DNA of 6,617 bases from Candidatus Aenigmatarchaeota archaeon (GCA_017609225.1 JAFCEK010000047.1:1-6617); one strand, 5' to 3'; counted from the first letter of the stretch, positions 1 through 6,427 are shown. Translations and numbers: made by a program. The notes: generated by a model not told the origin, from the letters alone.

Positions 1-1
1 A

Positions 2-64
2 GAGAATGCAGAAGAAGCACTGGCCGGTTATAGAGCACAGGAATGGCCAGGCACAATTAATTGA
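2..64 (+). CDS. 3' end of a possible plus-strand gene, maybe TnpB-like
   Basis: A frame open from the window edge reads ENAEEALAGYRAQEWPGTIN and stops at TGA 62-64, so only 20 residues are visible and no domain can be recognised. The reason to suspect a real gene is context: a GC-rich 8-bp hairpin of the kind found at the right end of IS200/IS605-family elements begins 22 bases after the stop. In that family the tnpB reading frame ends just before such a hairpin, and TnpB tails beyond the zinc finger are variable. It could equally be chance, because a 20-codon open frame is not significant. It converges on the minus-strand MinD gene at 114-887. Confidence 0.3.
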   Translation, partial: ENAEEALAGYRAQEWPGTIN

Positions 65-79
65 TTTCACCAATTAATT
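55..79. repeat. AT-rich inverted repeat, 9-bp arms
   Basis: The arms AATTAATTG (55-63) and CAATTAATT (71-79) are perfect reverse complements separated by 7 bases. The left arm overlaps the stop codon of the possible plus-strand frame. On the minus strand it lies just downstream of the GC-rich hairpin, so it may form part of a compound 3' end for the MinD transcript, or belong to a mobile-element end. Confidence 0.6.
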
Positions 80-85
80 AAAACC

Positions 86-105
86 CCCACGGCTTTAGCC
101 GTGGG
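86..105. terminator. GC-rich hairpin, terminator or IS200/IS605-like right end
   Basis: CCCACGGC (86-93) and GCCGTGGG (98-105) pair perfectly around a TTTA loop. Read on the minus strand, the hairpin starts 8 bases after the TAA of the MinD gene and is followed by GGTTTTAATTAATT, so it can act as its terminator. Read on the plus strand, it follows a possible ORF stop and looks like the hairpin at the right end of IS200/IS605-type elements, where it is also the 3' part of the TnpB guide RNA scaffold. The structure is seen directly; which role applies is inference. Confidence 0.6.
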
Positions 106-113
106 ATATTTAG

Positions 114-887
114 TTATTTCCTGAATATTTCCTTGAGCTTTTCAAAAAATCCAATTCTTTGAATGTATTCTTCCCCTGCTATTCTGCTTCCAAGCTGAAA
201 ATATGCCCTGCTCGCCCTGGATTTCGGGTTCATTGTTACTACAGGAACCTTGAAGTTTGTGCTTTTCAGCACATTGCTGTCTTCAGGAATCTTTGCAACA
301 ATAGGAAGACTGGTAAACTGCTCTATTTCATTATCTCTTAATTCATACCTGTGGCCTTTTACCCTGTTCAGTATTATCCCTTCAGGCACTGCATCTTCAT
401 CACCAAGCATCTGATAGCATTTTGTTATATCAACGATTGATGGTATATGAGGAGTTGCAACAAAATAAACCTCATCAGAGCAGCGAAGGGTTAAAAACGA
501 ATCCCTTGAAAGCCCTGGAGAGGAATCCAGCAGAACAATATCAGCCTTTTGCTTTTTGAAAAGGCTTCTTATTCTGGATTTCAGTTTATACATATTGTTT
601 TCCTTTAAATCCTTTTGGTCAAAAGAAGCAGGAACAACCCTGAGACCTGAAGAATGTGTGTGCACAGCCTCCTTGATATCCACCCTGTTTTTCAGAACAT
701 CATTCAAAGTTACAGGCCAGCCGGAAAACCCCCCAAGATGCAGTGCAAGATGGGGATTTGTAAGATTGCAGTCAACAACAACAACATTTTTGTTGAAATG
801 CGATGCCAGCACAGTCCCAAGATTGGCAACTGTAACTGTTTTGCCAACACCGCCCTTGCCTGAAGCTATTCCTATTATCCTGACCAT
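114..887 (-). CDS. MinD/ParA-type P-loop ATPase (paralog B)
   Basis: A 257-residue cytoplasmic ATPase of the MinD/ParA deviant Walker family. Members dimerise on ATP, usually bind the membrane, and position division machinery, archaella or other cargo. Seen here: deviant Walker A GKGGVGKT at 10-17 with signature lysine K11, switch-I aspartate D39 in VVVVDCN, Walker B IVLLDSSPGL with D121, and the nucleotide-base contact N174-R175. The last residues (about 241-257, IQRIGFFEKLKEIFRK) form a plausible amphipathic basic helix like the MinD membrane-targeting sequence, which favours MinD over chromosome ParA. The ATG is preceded by GAGG at 896-899 with 8-base spacing and by a TATA-like box, so it is probably transcribed separately from the gene 60 bases upstream. 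It closely resembles the MinD at 5675-6424. Length is typical. The specific cargo is unknown and no MinC or MinE partner is visible. Confidence 0.93.
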   Translation of the reverse strand: MVRIIGIASGKGGVGKTVTVANLGTVLASHFNKNVVVVDCNLTNPHLALHLGGFSGWPVTLNDVLKNRVDIKEAVHTHSSGLRVVPASFDQKDLKENNMYKLKSRIRSLFKKQKADIVLLDSSPGLSRDSFLTLRCSDEVYFVATPHIPSIVDITKCYQMLGDEDAVPEGIILNRVKGHRYELRDNEIEQFTSLPIVAKIPEDSNVLKSTNFKVPVVTMNPKSRASRAYFQLGSRIAGEEYIQRIGFFEKLKEIFRK

Positions 888-895
888 AAATGCAG

Positions 896-930
896 CCTCA
901 GTATTATTTTAGTTAAATAGAATTTAAAAA
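896..930 (-). promoter_or_regulatory. Probable promoter and Shine-Dalgarno of MinD paralog B
   Basis: On the minus strand TTTTTAAATT (921-930) is a plausible archaeal TATA box about 35 bases before the ATG. That would start transcription near 899, at or just before the GAGG Shine-Dalgarno (896-899), leaving a very short leader. No clear BRE purine run is seen, so the TATA assignment is tentative; the Shine-Dalgarno is good. Confidence 0.5.
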
Positions 931-947
931 CTAATGGGGAATCCCTT

Positions 948-1145
948 TTATTTCTCTCTTAAACGCTCTGGCAACATTCCCTGATAAGAAGCGATTTGTG
1001 TTCTAATAACATCTCCTTCAAAATCATTTGCAGGTTGAATACATTTTAATGTATGATGACATTTCAAAAAACCATGAATTGCATTCATGAAAGCATCTGA
1101 ATCTTGCATGCCTTTTTCTCCCCCTTTCATTAACTGATACATCAA
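948..1145 (-). CDS. C-terminal piece of the frameshifted zincin-like gene
   Basis: As an isolated reading frame this gives 65 residues from a TTG at 1145 (an ATG follows at 1142), ending LPERLREK. It is unlikely to be an independent gene. The same frame is open further upstream to 1265 but contains no ATG, GTG or TTG there, and it encodes a sensible continuation of the neighbouring ORF: PLPSGVVINHTNAAQLQ, then PVTLEAVLDSRALM. The LEAVLD stretch (GAA codon at 1167-1169) carries the Glu and Asp expected as third zinc ligand and support residue of a gluzincin, and it lies before any usable start codon. The remainder is mostly helical in character, with cysteines in the KCHHTLKC stretch. Best read as the second half of the gene that starts at 1606. 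Confidence 0.75.
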   Translation of the reverse strand: MMYQLMKGGEKGMQDSDAFMNAIHGFLKCHHTLKCIQPANDFEGDVIRTQIASYQGMLPERLREK

Positions 1146-1213
1146 GGCTCTGCTGTCAAGAACCGCTTCTAAAGTAACTGGTTGTAATTGAGCTGCGTTA
1201 GTGTGATTAATGA

Positions 1214-1606
1214 CTACACCACTTGGAAGGGGGATTCCATATCTAAAATCATGGTATGTATGTATTCATGATCAACTAAGTTGTATTCAAAATCAGCCTC
1301 ACTCAGTTCGTCAAAAGCTCTAGGGTTAATAAATATTGGATGTCTATCTCCTTTACCAATCATTTTCGGAGTTATCAGTAAAAAAGCATATTGTGTGGAT
1401 TCATAAACAACTTTTCTTAATTCATCTGCTTCCTCATCACCTATTACACCAGCAAATTGTAATTCTGTTACTCTATCTAACCCTGGCTTTTTATGTAGAT
1501 TGTATGTCAAAGCAGCGACATTATCATTAGGATTTCTTCGGAAGAATTCATCTAAGAAAATCTGTCTTTGTGATTCATCCTGCTGAGCCTGTCTATATGC
1601 TGCCAT
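1214..1606 (-). CDS. HExxH metallopeptidase-like protein, N-terminal piece
   Basis: This piece carries DHEYIHTM, an HExxH zinc-binding motif with H113, E114 and H117 numbered from the ATG at 1606 (codons 1256-1270). That suggests a zincin-type metallopeptidase. No signal peptide or membrane helix is seen, so it is probably cytosolic. The frame runs only 13 residues past the motif and stops at TAG 1214-1216. Fusing it to the -1 frame gives a protein of about 219 residues with the Glu ligand (E147) 30 residues after H117, a normal gluzincin spacing. ATG 1606 is preferred over TTG 1612 as the start; it overlaps the upstream gene's stop by 14 bases, so translation is probably coupled to the 501-residue protein. 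I do not recognise the family beyond the motif. An HExxH alone can occur by chance, but the context before it (EYNLVDHEYIH) and the LEAVLD after it support a real active site. Confidence 0.75.
   Translation of the reverse strand: MAAYRQAQQDESQRQIFLDEFFRRNPNDNVAALTYNLHKKPGLDRVTELQFAGVIGDEEADELRKVVYESTQYAFLLITPKMIGKGDRHPIFINPRAFDELSEADFEYNLVDHEYIHTMILDMESPFQVV
1229..1233 (-). other. Frameshift site at a run of five C (minus strand)
   Basis: The zincin-like gene changes frame here or close by: the switch must lie between 1265, where the -1 frame opens, and the TAG at 1214. One extra C in this homopolymer would join the frames as DMESPLPSGVV. This may be a real mutation, a homopolymer sequencing or assembly error, or, less likely, programmed -1 slippage on TCC-CCC. 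Confidence 0.75.
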
Positions 1607-3098
1607 CTTCAATCATAGTTCCTGACTGCAGTAATTGTTTATAACATTCTCCTATATTAAATGGAGGTTCAATCCCTGCTGCTTGCAGTTTTCTAACAGT
1701 ATCAACAATAATTCTTTCTCCTACCTCTTGGTTTGTTTCATAAACTCTAAGAGCAGTTTGATCTAGTGTATATTTATCAATAAAATTTGGTTTTTTCCCT
1801 TCCATCCTTTCAATTCTTTTTTGAATCGTATAGAAAGCTAAATCTTCAATGTAATTATCACCAAAACCCATACCTTGAGCAATTGTAAATAAATAAGTGA
1901 CATCAACAACACCATTACAATCGTTTTTCACCTGTGTCATTCCTGCTAAAGCCCCTCTTGCAAATGTAGTAAATTCTTCTGCTGTCATAGATTCTAATTT
2001 AACTCCAAAAGCCTTATCTATATAGTCAACCGAATGCCTATCAACATCTGTGAACATCACAGGTTTTTCTAATTCTGGAAATTTTTGGGCTAATTTATAA
2101 GTTATAAGAAATTGTGCTTCTGTAGATTCTTCTGCTCTGACTTCAGCCAATAGTTCTCTCGCACCTGAATAATTGCCTTGCTCAATGTATCGGCTTGCTT
2201 CATCTAACTTATGGTCAAGTCTTAATCTTAGATTTTCAGCTCTAGAATATCTTGGTTCTGATGGATCTACCAAAAAACAAGGGTCACACCAATGCGCAAA
2301 AAATTTACCATCATTAATTTTTGCTGAAATTCTGATTATATCACCCTTTTCAGGCAATTTTCCATAAATATTCTCAATATTTCCTCCTGAAAAGACTATT
2401 TTTCCAGTTGGCATATATACTTTTATCTCTCCTCCATCTTCAGTTCTTACTAAACCATATATTTTCCTATCAAGATAATCTCTTGGAGGATTTTCTACAT
2501 CTACTGATGTTTTTTCTCCATCTGGTTTAAGTATAGATAAATGTGCATGGGTATAATCTTTGTGTGAAGTTAAACTTACTCCAGTTATTCTTGTTCCCTC
2601 AGGAAATCCAAGACTTCTCAAAAATCTGCCTTCTCCACTATCTCCAAAACCAATAAATTCTCCATAAACAACTGCTCGGGTATTTCCTGTAGTTTCAACT
2701 TTAGTTGGATCTGGGTTAATCAACGGAAAAGAAGTTACATATAAGAGTTCTGCGTGATAATTTTGAATATCAGAAATTTGAAATTCTACCGGTATAAAAT
2801 CCAAAACCCTTACAATACATTCTAATGGCAGTCCAGCATATTCTTTTGCTTTTTCAGAATCAACAGGATTAACCAAAAAAAAATTATCAGCAACCTTGCC
2901 GTCAGCATCAACATGAAAGTTTAGTCCATCTCCAGCAGGTTCAATAAATCCATTAACTCTAACTAATTCATCCGCACTGAAAGGGGGATATTTCCCCCTT
3001 CTTTGACGACTGAATTTTTCTGTCCAATCAATAACGTCTCCTAAATCAACTTTTTGAATAGGAGTACTTAATATTGCAGGTAAATCTGTATCGCTCAT
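1593..3098 (-). CDS. Unknown 501-residue soluble protein
   Basis: I do not recognise this protein. It has no signal peptide and no membrane helix, so it is probably cytosolic. The N-terminal part (about 42-275) is rich in predicted beta strands and turns. Two stretches, about 45-105 and 210-270 (for example RKIYGLVRTEDGGEIKVYMP then KGDIIRISAKI), look OB-fold-like, which is inference only. HWCDPC at 269-274 has a CxxC-type spacing but no second pair. From about 286 it becomes helical, with a charged TPR-like helix pair (LRLRLDHKLDEASRYIEQ, then GNYSGARELLAEVRAEE), followed by a helical C-terminal domain (about 345-501). The ATG at 3098 is fixed by GGAGG at 3106-3110, 7 bases upstream. The stop overlaps the start of the zincin-like gene, so the two form a coupled pair under the promoter at 3203-3218. 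Spot-read lines look more AT-rich than the MinD and surface genes, hinting at separate ancestry. Confidence 0.9.
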   Translation of the reverse strand: MSDTDLPAILSTPIQKVDLGDVIDWTEKFSRQRRGKYPPFSADELVRVNGFIEPAGDGLNFHVDADGKVADNFFLVNPVDSEKAKEYAGLPLECIVRVLDFIPVEFQISDIQNYHAELLYVTSFPLINPDPTKVETTGNTRAVVYGEFIGFGDSGEGRFLRSLGFPEGTRITGVSLTSHKDYTHAHLSILKPDGEKTSVDVENPPRDYLDRKIYGLVRTEDGGEIKVYMPTGKIVFSGGNIENIYGKLPEKGDIIRISAKINDGKFFAHWCDPCFLVDPSEPRYSRAENLRLRLDHKLDEASRYIEQGNYSGARELLAEVRAEESTEAQFLITYKLAQKFPELEKPVMFTDVDRHSVDYIDKAFGVKLESMTAEEFTTFARGALAGMTQVKNDCNGVVDVTYLFTIAQGMGFGDNYIEDLAFYTIQKRIERMEGKKPNFIDKYTLDQTALRVYETNQEVGERIIVDTVRKLQAAGIEPPFNIGECYKQLLQSGTMIEDGSI

Positions 3099-3105
3099 TT
3101 TCTAT

Positions 3106-3110
3106 CCTCC
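3106..3110 (-). promoter_or_regulatory. Shine-Dalgarno GGAGG
   Basis: GGAGG on the minus strand, 7 bases before the ATG at 3098, a near-ideal ribosome binding site that decides the start of the 501-residue protein. Confidence 0.85.
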
Positions 3111-3180
3111 AAAACTTATGTTCCTTGTTTTGTAATTGTGAAGTATTTCATCATTTAACCTCATATTGATATATGTTATT

Positions 3181-3190
3181 ACTATATAGT
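3181..3190. promoter_or_regulatory. Palindrome at the predicted start site, possible operator
   Basis: ACTATATAGT is a perfect 10-base palindrome lying between the TATA box and the predicted transcription start. A related ACTAGT lies at 3198-3203 on the minus strand. The position suits a repressor site, but AT-rich palindromes arise easily, so this is only suggestive. Confidence 0.3.
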
Positions 3191-3202
3191 AGATATAACT
3201 AG

Positions 3203-3218
3203 TATTTAAATCTTTCGG
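3203..3218 (-). promoter_or_regulatory. Archaeal BRE + TATA promoter of the cassette
   Basis: On the minus strand CCGAAAGA (3211-3218) directly precedes TTTAAATA (3203-3210), matching the archaeal TFB recognition element and TATA box. A start about 25 bases downstream falls near 3180, giving a leader of roughly 80 bases before the 501-residue gene. It is the clearest promoter in the window. Confidence 0.8.
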
Positions 3219-3233
3219 TTATTGTAGTACCTT

Positions 3234-3247
3234 GAACTATCCAGTTC
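3234..3247. repeat. Small inverted repeat GAACT/AGTTC
   Basis: GAACT (3234-3238) and AGTTC (3243-3247) flank a 4-base loop, upstream of the cassette promoter. It is too weak alone to be called a terminator. Confidence 0.45.
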
Positions 3248-3260
3248 ATATAACAGGAAT

Positions 3261-3282
3261 TCTGCGGATTTTAACTCGCAGA
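3261..3282. repeat. Inverted repeat TCTGCG/CGCAGA downstream of the surface protein
   Basis: Six-base perfect arms at 3261-3266 and 3277-3282 surround a 10-base loop, 36 bases after the stop of the surface protein gene. It may fold in the 3' end of that transcript. No T-run follows, so an ordinary archaeal terminator is not evident. Confidence 0.5.
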
Positions 3283-3317
3283 TGTGTATAGTATTTATCA
3301 TCCATGCGCCGAATATA

Positions 3318-5693
3318 TCACCTTTTCTTTCTTTTTCTCCTTTTCCTTGTTTTTTTCTCAGCCGCTGCCTGGGACCTGCTTATTTCATTGTTAACTGCTG
3401 AGAGCGTGTTTTTAATCCATGCCCTTTCTGCAGGTTTCTTTTTCAGTTTCTTTTTTTTCAGTGCGTACACAGCAGGCACAGCGAGTATGCATAAAATTAT
3501 TATATATACATCAGTTTCTATGCCTTCAAACATCTGCAAAATAAATCCTGTAGGCAGTATGAATTCATTTTTATTACCTTCTTCATGCACTTCAGTGATG
3601 TTGCTTTTGGTTTCCTCCGATATTATGGTTAATGCAATGGTTCTTCTAGCCTGTATGCCATCCGAGCTCACTACCTCAAAAACAACAGGATATGTTGATT
3701 CGGTTGCATTCTTATTAATAACAAAGTCAACAGCAATGTTTTCATTTTTTCCTGCTTTCAGGAAGTCTAATTTGCTTTTTGACAAATAAATATCACTAAA
3801 ACCTGTTATTGATAGCTCTATATCATATAAATCAGACTGCCCCTTGTTAACTATGGAAAAATTATAGGTTTCCACTTTGCCTTTCTCTATTCTTATGGAA
3901 TCAGGTGCCTCAATATCAAGGCGCCTGCTCATTTCGGTTCTGAAATTTTCTTCTTTTGTGAATGCTGAATATGGGTTTTTGCCTGCCTCCAGTTTCAGTG
4001 TGTACAGCCCTTCGCTCTGTGGCGCTGGAAGTTCCATATAAAATGAGCCATCAGCCTTCGTGCTTGTGGTGTATCTGCTGCCTGTTTCCTTTATATTTGC
4101 TGTTACACTGGCATTTTTTATGGAATTCCCGTCTGTATCCTTTACAACACCAGTAATTTTAATGGTTTCCCCAAGGGCATATGCGGCTTTATCAAGGTTA
4201 AATTCCATGCTGATTGCCTTTTTGTTTCCCACAGCAAATGCCATTATCTCGTTCACATTTATTTTTGCAACCTTTCTCATGAGATCTATATCAGAGTCAA
4301 TTTCCTCCCATTCCGAATCACACATCTGTTTTCCGGGATTCCATGAATCACATTCATAAACGCCAAGGGTTTCCATATTGCTTATGTAATTTTCATCATA
4401 TCTCATCTCTATGTATGCGTTGCTGTAGGACAGGTCTGTTTCAAAAACAAAAATATCTGTTACGCTTATGCCTTCTATTCCTGTATGGGGAAAATGATAA
4501 TATTTTATTGAATCATCATAATCATTTATATTCACATCATAGAGCGTAAGCTCTGTTCCGGAATCCTTGTCCAGCAGCTCTATTTTGTACAATCCGGGCG
4601 TTATGAAACCTGAATATTTTCCATTTTTGTCTGTATTTATGCTGGTTTCCAGTCCGTTTTCTGCATTGAATTTCAGCTGAACGTTAAGGCCTTTTGTATT
4701 CTGAACAAATTCTCCACCTATAGGTATGGTATATGATATGTTCTTTTCCAGAACATTTGTGTAGTTTTTGTAGCTTATCCCTATTTTCAGTGTGTATATA
4801 CCGGAGGACAATGTTGGAGGTATTATCTTCACATCATAGCTGTCTCCTGACTGGGAGATATAATCTATCTCGCAGTCTATGGAATTTATCTCAATATCAA
4901 GGTAATCTTCCAGGATAAAAACAACATTATCTCTTTCTACAAGCTTGAGTTTCAGTGTTATTGGCTCTGTATGTGTTATTGAGGTTTTGTCTATGCTGAC
5001 AAGCTGGAACTGGTAAAGCTCTTTAACCTCTATTACAGCTGAGTCTGAAACGCTCTCGCCTCCGTACATTGCTGTTATTTTAATCTCATGCTGCCCTATG
5101 GATGTTGGCTTTATTCTCAGGCGCCAGCCCTTCTGGTTGTTGTAGATAATCGGAGTGTCATAAGATATAACCTGGTTATCCATCTTAACTTCAAAAGAAA
5201 CACTGTTTGGAGGCTTTACCTCAGCACCATCCTTCTCAATAACAAAATAAATATCTACATTATCCCCAAGGAAGAAAGGGCTTTGTTCCATGGAATTTAT
5301 ATAGCCCTCAAGTTTTGACACAGTAAAACCCGTGCTTGAATTTTGCATTTCATTCATCTCATTAATGCAGTGTACATTCACATCATAACTGCCTGTTTCG
5401 AAAAGGGTTTCAGAGCTTATCTGAAGATTATATGTATCATTGCCCTCATATGCAAAATCAAGACATCCAAACATTATATTTCCGCCTTCCACATCAGCAT
5501 AAACCCTTGTTATATTTAGCGAGGGGTCTGAATCATAACATCTCAAAGAAACGCTTACATCCTCTCCAACCCATGGGTTTGCAGGGCTTATTGTAAGGTT
5601 CTCTATAACAGGGCTTGCCCTGGCAATGGAGACACAGCTAATAAAAAATACAGCAATAACTGTAAAAACCCCAATCATTTTTTGAGCTTCCAT
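3318..5693 (-). CDS. Surface-anchored multi-domain protein with polybasic tail
   Basis: A 791-residue exported protein. A hydrophobic signal sequence (about 6-26) ends ARA-SP, a plausible signal peptidase site. The ectodomain is a string of beta-sandwich segments: Ig-like units at about 27-126, 127-225 and 226-323, a carboxypeptidase-regulatory-like unit at about 335-390, a macroglobulin/carboxypeptidase-like unit at about 496-570 (AYALGETIKITGVVKDTDGN), and a CARDB/NEW3-like unit at about 590-692. Ten N-x-S/T sequons (N32, 60, 85, 118, 310, 318, 527, 611, 662, 698) fit an N-glycosylated archaeal surface protein. One membrane helix at about 728-745 precedes a cytoplasmic tail of some 46 residues whose last 12 are KKTRKRRKRKKR save one Thr. 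No catalytic motif is seen, so binding or structural use is likely. The start could be ATG 5693 (keeps a lysine before the hydrophobic core) or ATG 5678, which makes a 4-base ATGA overlap with the MinD stop. Either way it is coupled to MinD paralog A. Confidence 0.88.
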   Translation of the reverse strand: MEAQKMIGVFTVIAVFFISCVSIARASPVIENLTISPANPWVGEDVSVSLRCYDSDPSLNITRVYADVEGGNIMFGCLDFAYEGNDTYNLQISSETLFETGSYDVNVHCINEMNEMQNSSTGFTVSKLEGYINSMEQSPFFLGDNVDIYFVIEKDGAEVKPPNSVSFEVKMDNQVISYDTPIIYNNQKGWRLRIKPTSIGQHEIKITAMYGGESVSDSAVIEVKELYQFQLVSIDKTSITHTEPITLKLKLVERDNVVFILEDYLDIEINSIDCEIDYISQSGDSYDVKIIPPTLSSGIYTLKIGISYKNYTNVLEKNISYTIPIGGEFVQNTKGLNVQLKFNAENGLETSINTDKNGKYSGFITPGLYKIELLDKDSGTELTLYDVNINDYDDSIKYYHFPHTGIEGISVTDIFVFETDLSYSNAYIEMRYDENYISNMETLGVYECDSWNPGKQMCDSEWEEIDSDIDLMRKVAKINVNEIMAFAVGNKKAISMEFNLDKAAYALGETIKITGVVKDTDGNSIKNASVTANIKETGSRYTTSTKADGSFYMELPAPQSEGLYTLKLEAGKNPYSAFTKEENFRTEMSRRLDIEAPDSIRIEKGKVETYNFSIVNKGQSDLYDIELSITGFSDIYLSKSKLDFLKAGKNENIAVDFVINKNATESTYPVVFEVVSSDGIQARRTIALTIISEETKSNITEVHEEGNKNEFILPTGFILQMFEGIETDVYIIILCILAVPAVYALKKKKLKKKPAERAWIKNTLSAVNNEISRSQAAAEKKTRKRRKRKKR

Positions 5694-6424
5694 AATAACC
5701 GTCTGAATATATGAGGTATTTTATATTCCTCTCCAATAAGCTGGGCTGCAATCCTTTTGAATTCTATTGATGAAGGAGAGTATGGATTCAGAAACACTGC
5801 TGGGGTGCATTTAAATATGCTCCTGGATATGGTTTTATCTTCAGGCACAATGCCAATAACAGGCGTTTTGCATGCATATTCTATTTCCTCAGGGGTTATC
5901 TGTTCAGTGCCTTTTTTATATCTGTTAACTATTATCCCGAGAACATTCATCTTTTTTTCCTTTGCAATTTTAATGGTTTTCATAATGTCTGCAACAGAAG
6001 GCAGTTCAGGTGTTGTAACAACTATAATTTCACTGCAGGATCTCATTATAGTAAGATTGTTTTTTTCCAGCCCAGGAGGCGTATCAACCATAACTATGGT
6101 ATCCAGAAGCTCAGAGTCATTCAGCACATGTTTTAGTCTTGATATTCTGGCATCTTTCAGATAAAGAGAAGCAGGAATTATTCTGAGGCCGGATGAATGT
6201 ATATACATTGCTTCCAGAACTGACAGATTCTGATTAAGAACATCATTAAGCGTTAATGGAAAATGGTACATGCCCAGCTGTAGTCCAAGGCCGGACATCT
6301 TTACATCAGCATCAACAGCTATTATCTTGTTTCCAAACTCCATGAGCGCAGCTGAAAGATTTACGGTAGTTACTGTCTTTCCAACCCCACCCTTTGCTGA
6401 AATAACCCCTATGCTCCTAATCAC
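5675..6424 (-). CDS. MinD/ParA-type P-loop ATPase (paralog A)
   Basis: A 249-residue deviant Walker ATPase of the MinD group, expected to cycle on and off the membrane with ATP. Seen here: KGGVGKT at 11-17 with signature K11, switch-I D38 in IIAVDAD, Walker B IVMVDTPPGL with D114, and N167-R168 in IIVNRY. The C-terminal stretch (about 235-249, KIPHIFRRLLWKLKK) is a strongly amphipathic basic helix with Trp and Leu, matching MinD membrane-targeting tails. The start is GTG at 6424; the nearby ATG at 6427-6429 is out of frame and stops at once. Shine-Dalgarno-like AGGTG lies 5 bases upstream and GAGGT about 10. It shares TLNDVL, HSSGLR, PAS and GEEY with the MinD at 114-887, so the two are paralogs of one subfamily. 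Its 3' end overlaps the surface protein gene, implying joint translation and a shared job at the membrane. Confidence 0.93.
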   Translation of the reverse strand: MIRSIGVISAKGGVGKTVTTVNLSAALMEFGNKIIAVDADVKMSGLGLQLGMYHFPLTLNDVLNQNLSVLEAMYIHSSGLRIIPASLYLKDARISRLKHVLNDSELLDTIVMVDTPPGLEKNNLTIMRSCSEIIVVTTPELPSVADIMKTIKIAKEKKMNVLGIIVNRYKKGTEQITPEEIEYACKTPVIGIVPEDKTISRSIFKCTPAVFLNPYSPSSIEFKRIAAQLIGEEYKIPHIFRRLLWKLKK

Positions 6425-6427
6425 CCC

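Noticed and set aside
269..325. Reading the MinD proteins as nitrogenase NifH, chromosome ParA or Mrp-type Fe-S carriers
   Set aside because: There are no paired Fe-S cysteines and no N-terminal DNA-binding domain, while the amphipathic basic C-terminal helix fits MinD.
556..912. Plus-strand frames opposite the MinD genes (also 5757-6164)
   Set aside because: Antisense to unmistakable Walker-motif ATPases. The composition is shadow-like and no initiation signal is seen.
936..945. GGGGAATCCC palindrome just after the zincin-like gene, as a terminator
   Set aside because: The arms are only 3-4 bases with a 2-base centre, too short to form a stable hairpin.
1214..1265. Programmed -1 frameshifting to make the full zincin
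   Set aside because: There is no proper X-XXY-YYZ heptamer in the right phase and no clear downstream pseudoknot. The five-base homopolymer makes an indel or sequencing error simpler. Not fully excluded.
3304..3789. A 161-residue plus-strand open frame opposite the 3' end of the surface protein gene
   Set aside because: It is the antisense shadow of lysine-rich codons (giving runs of Phe/Leu/Ser), has no ribosome site, and the minus-strand frame is clearly the coding one.
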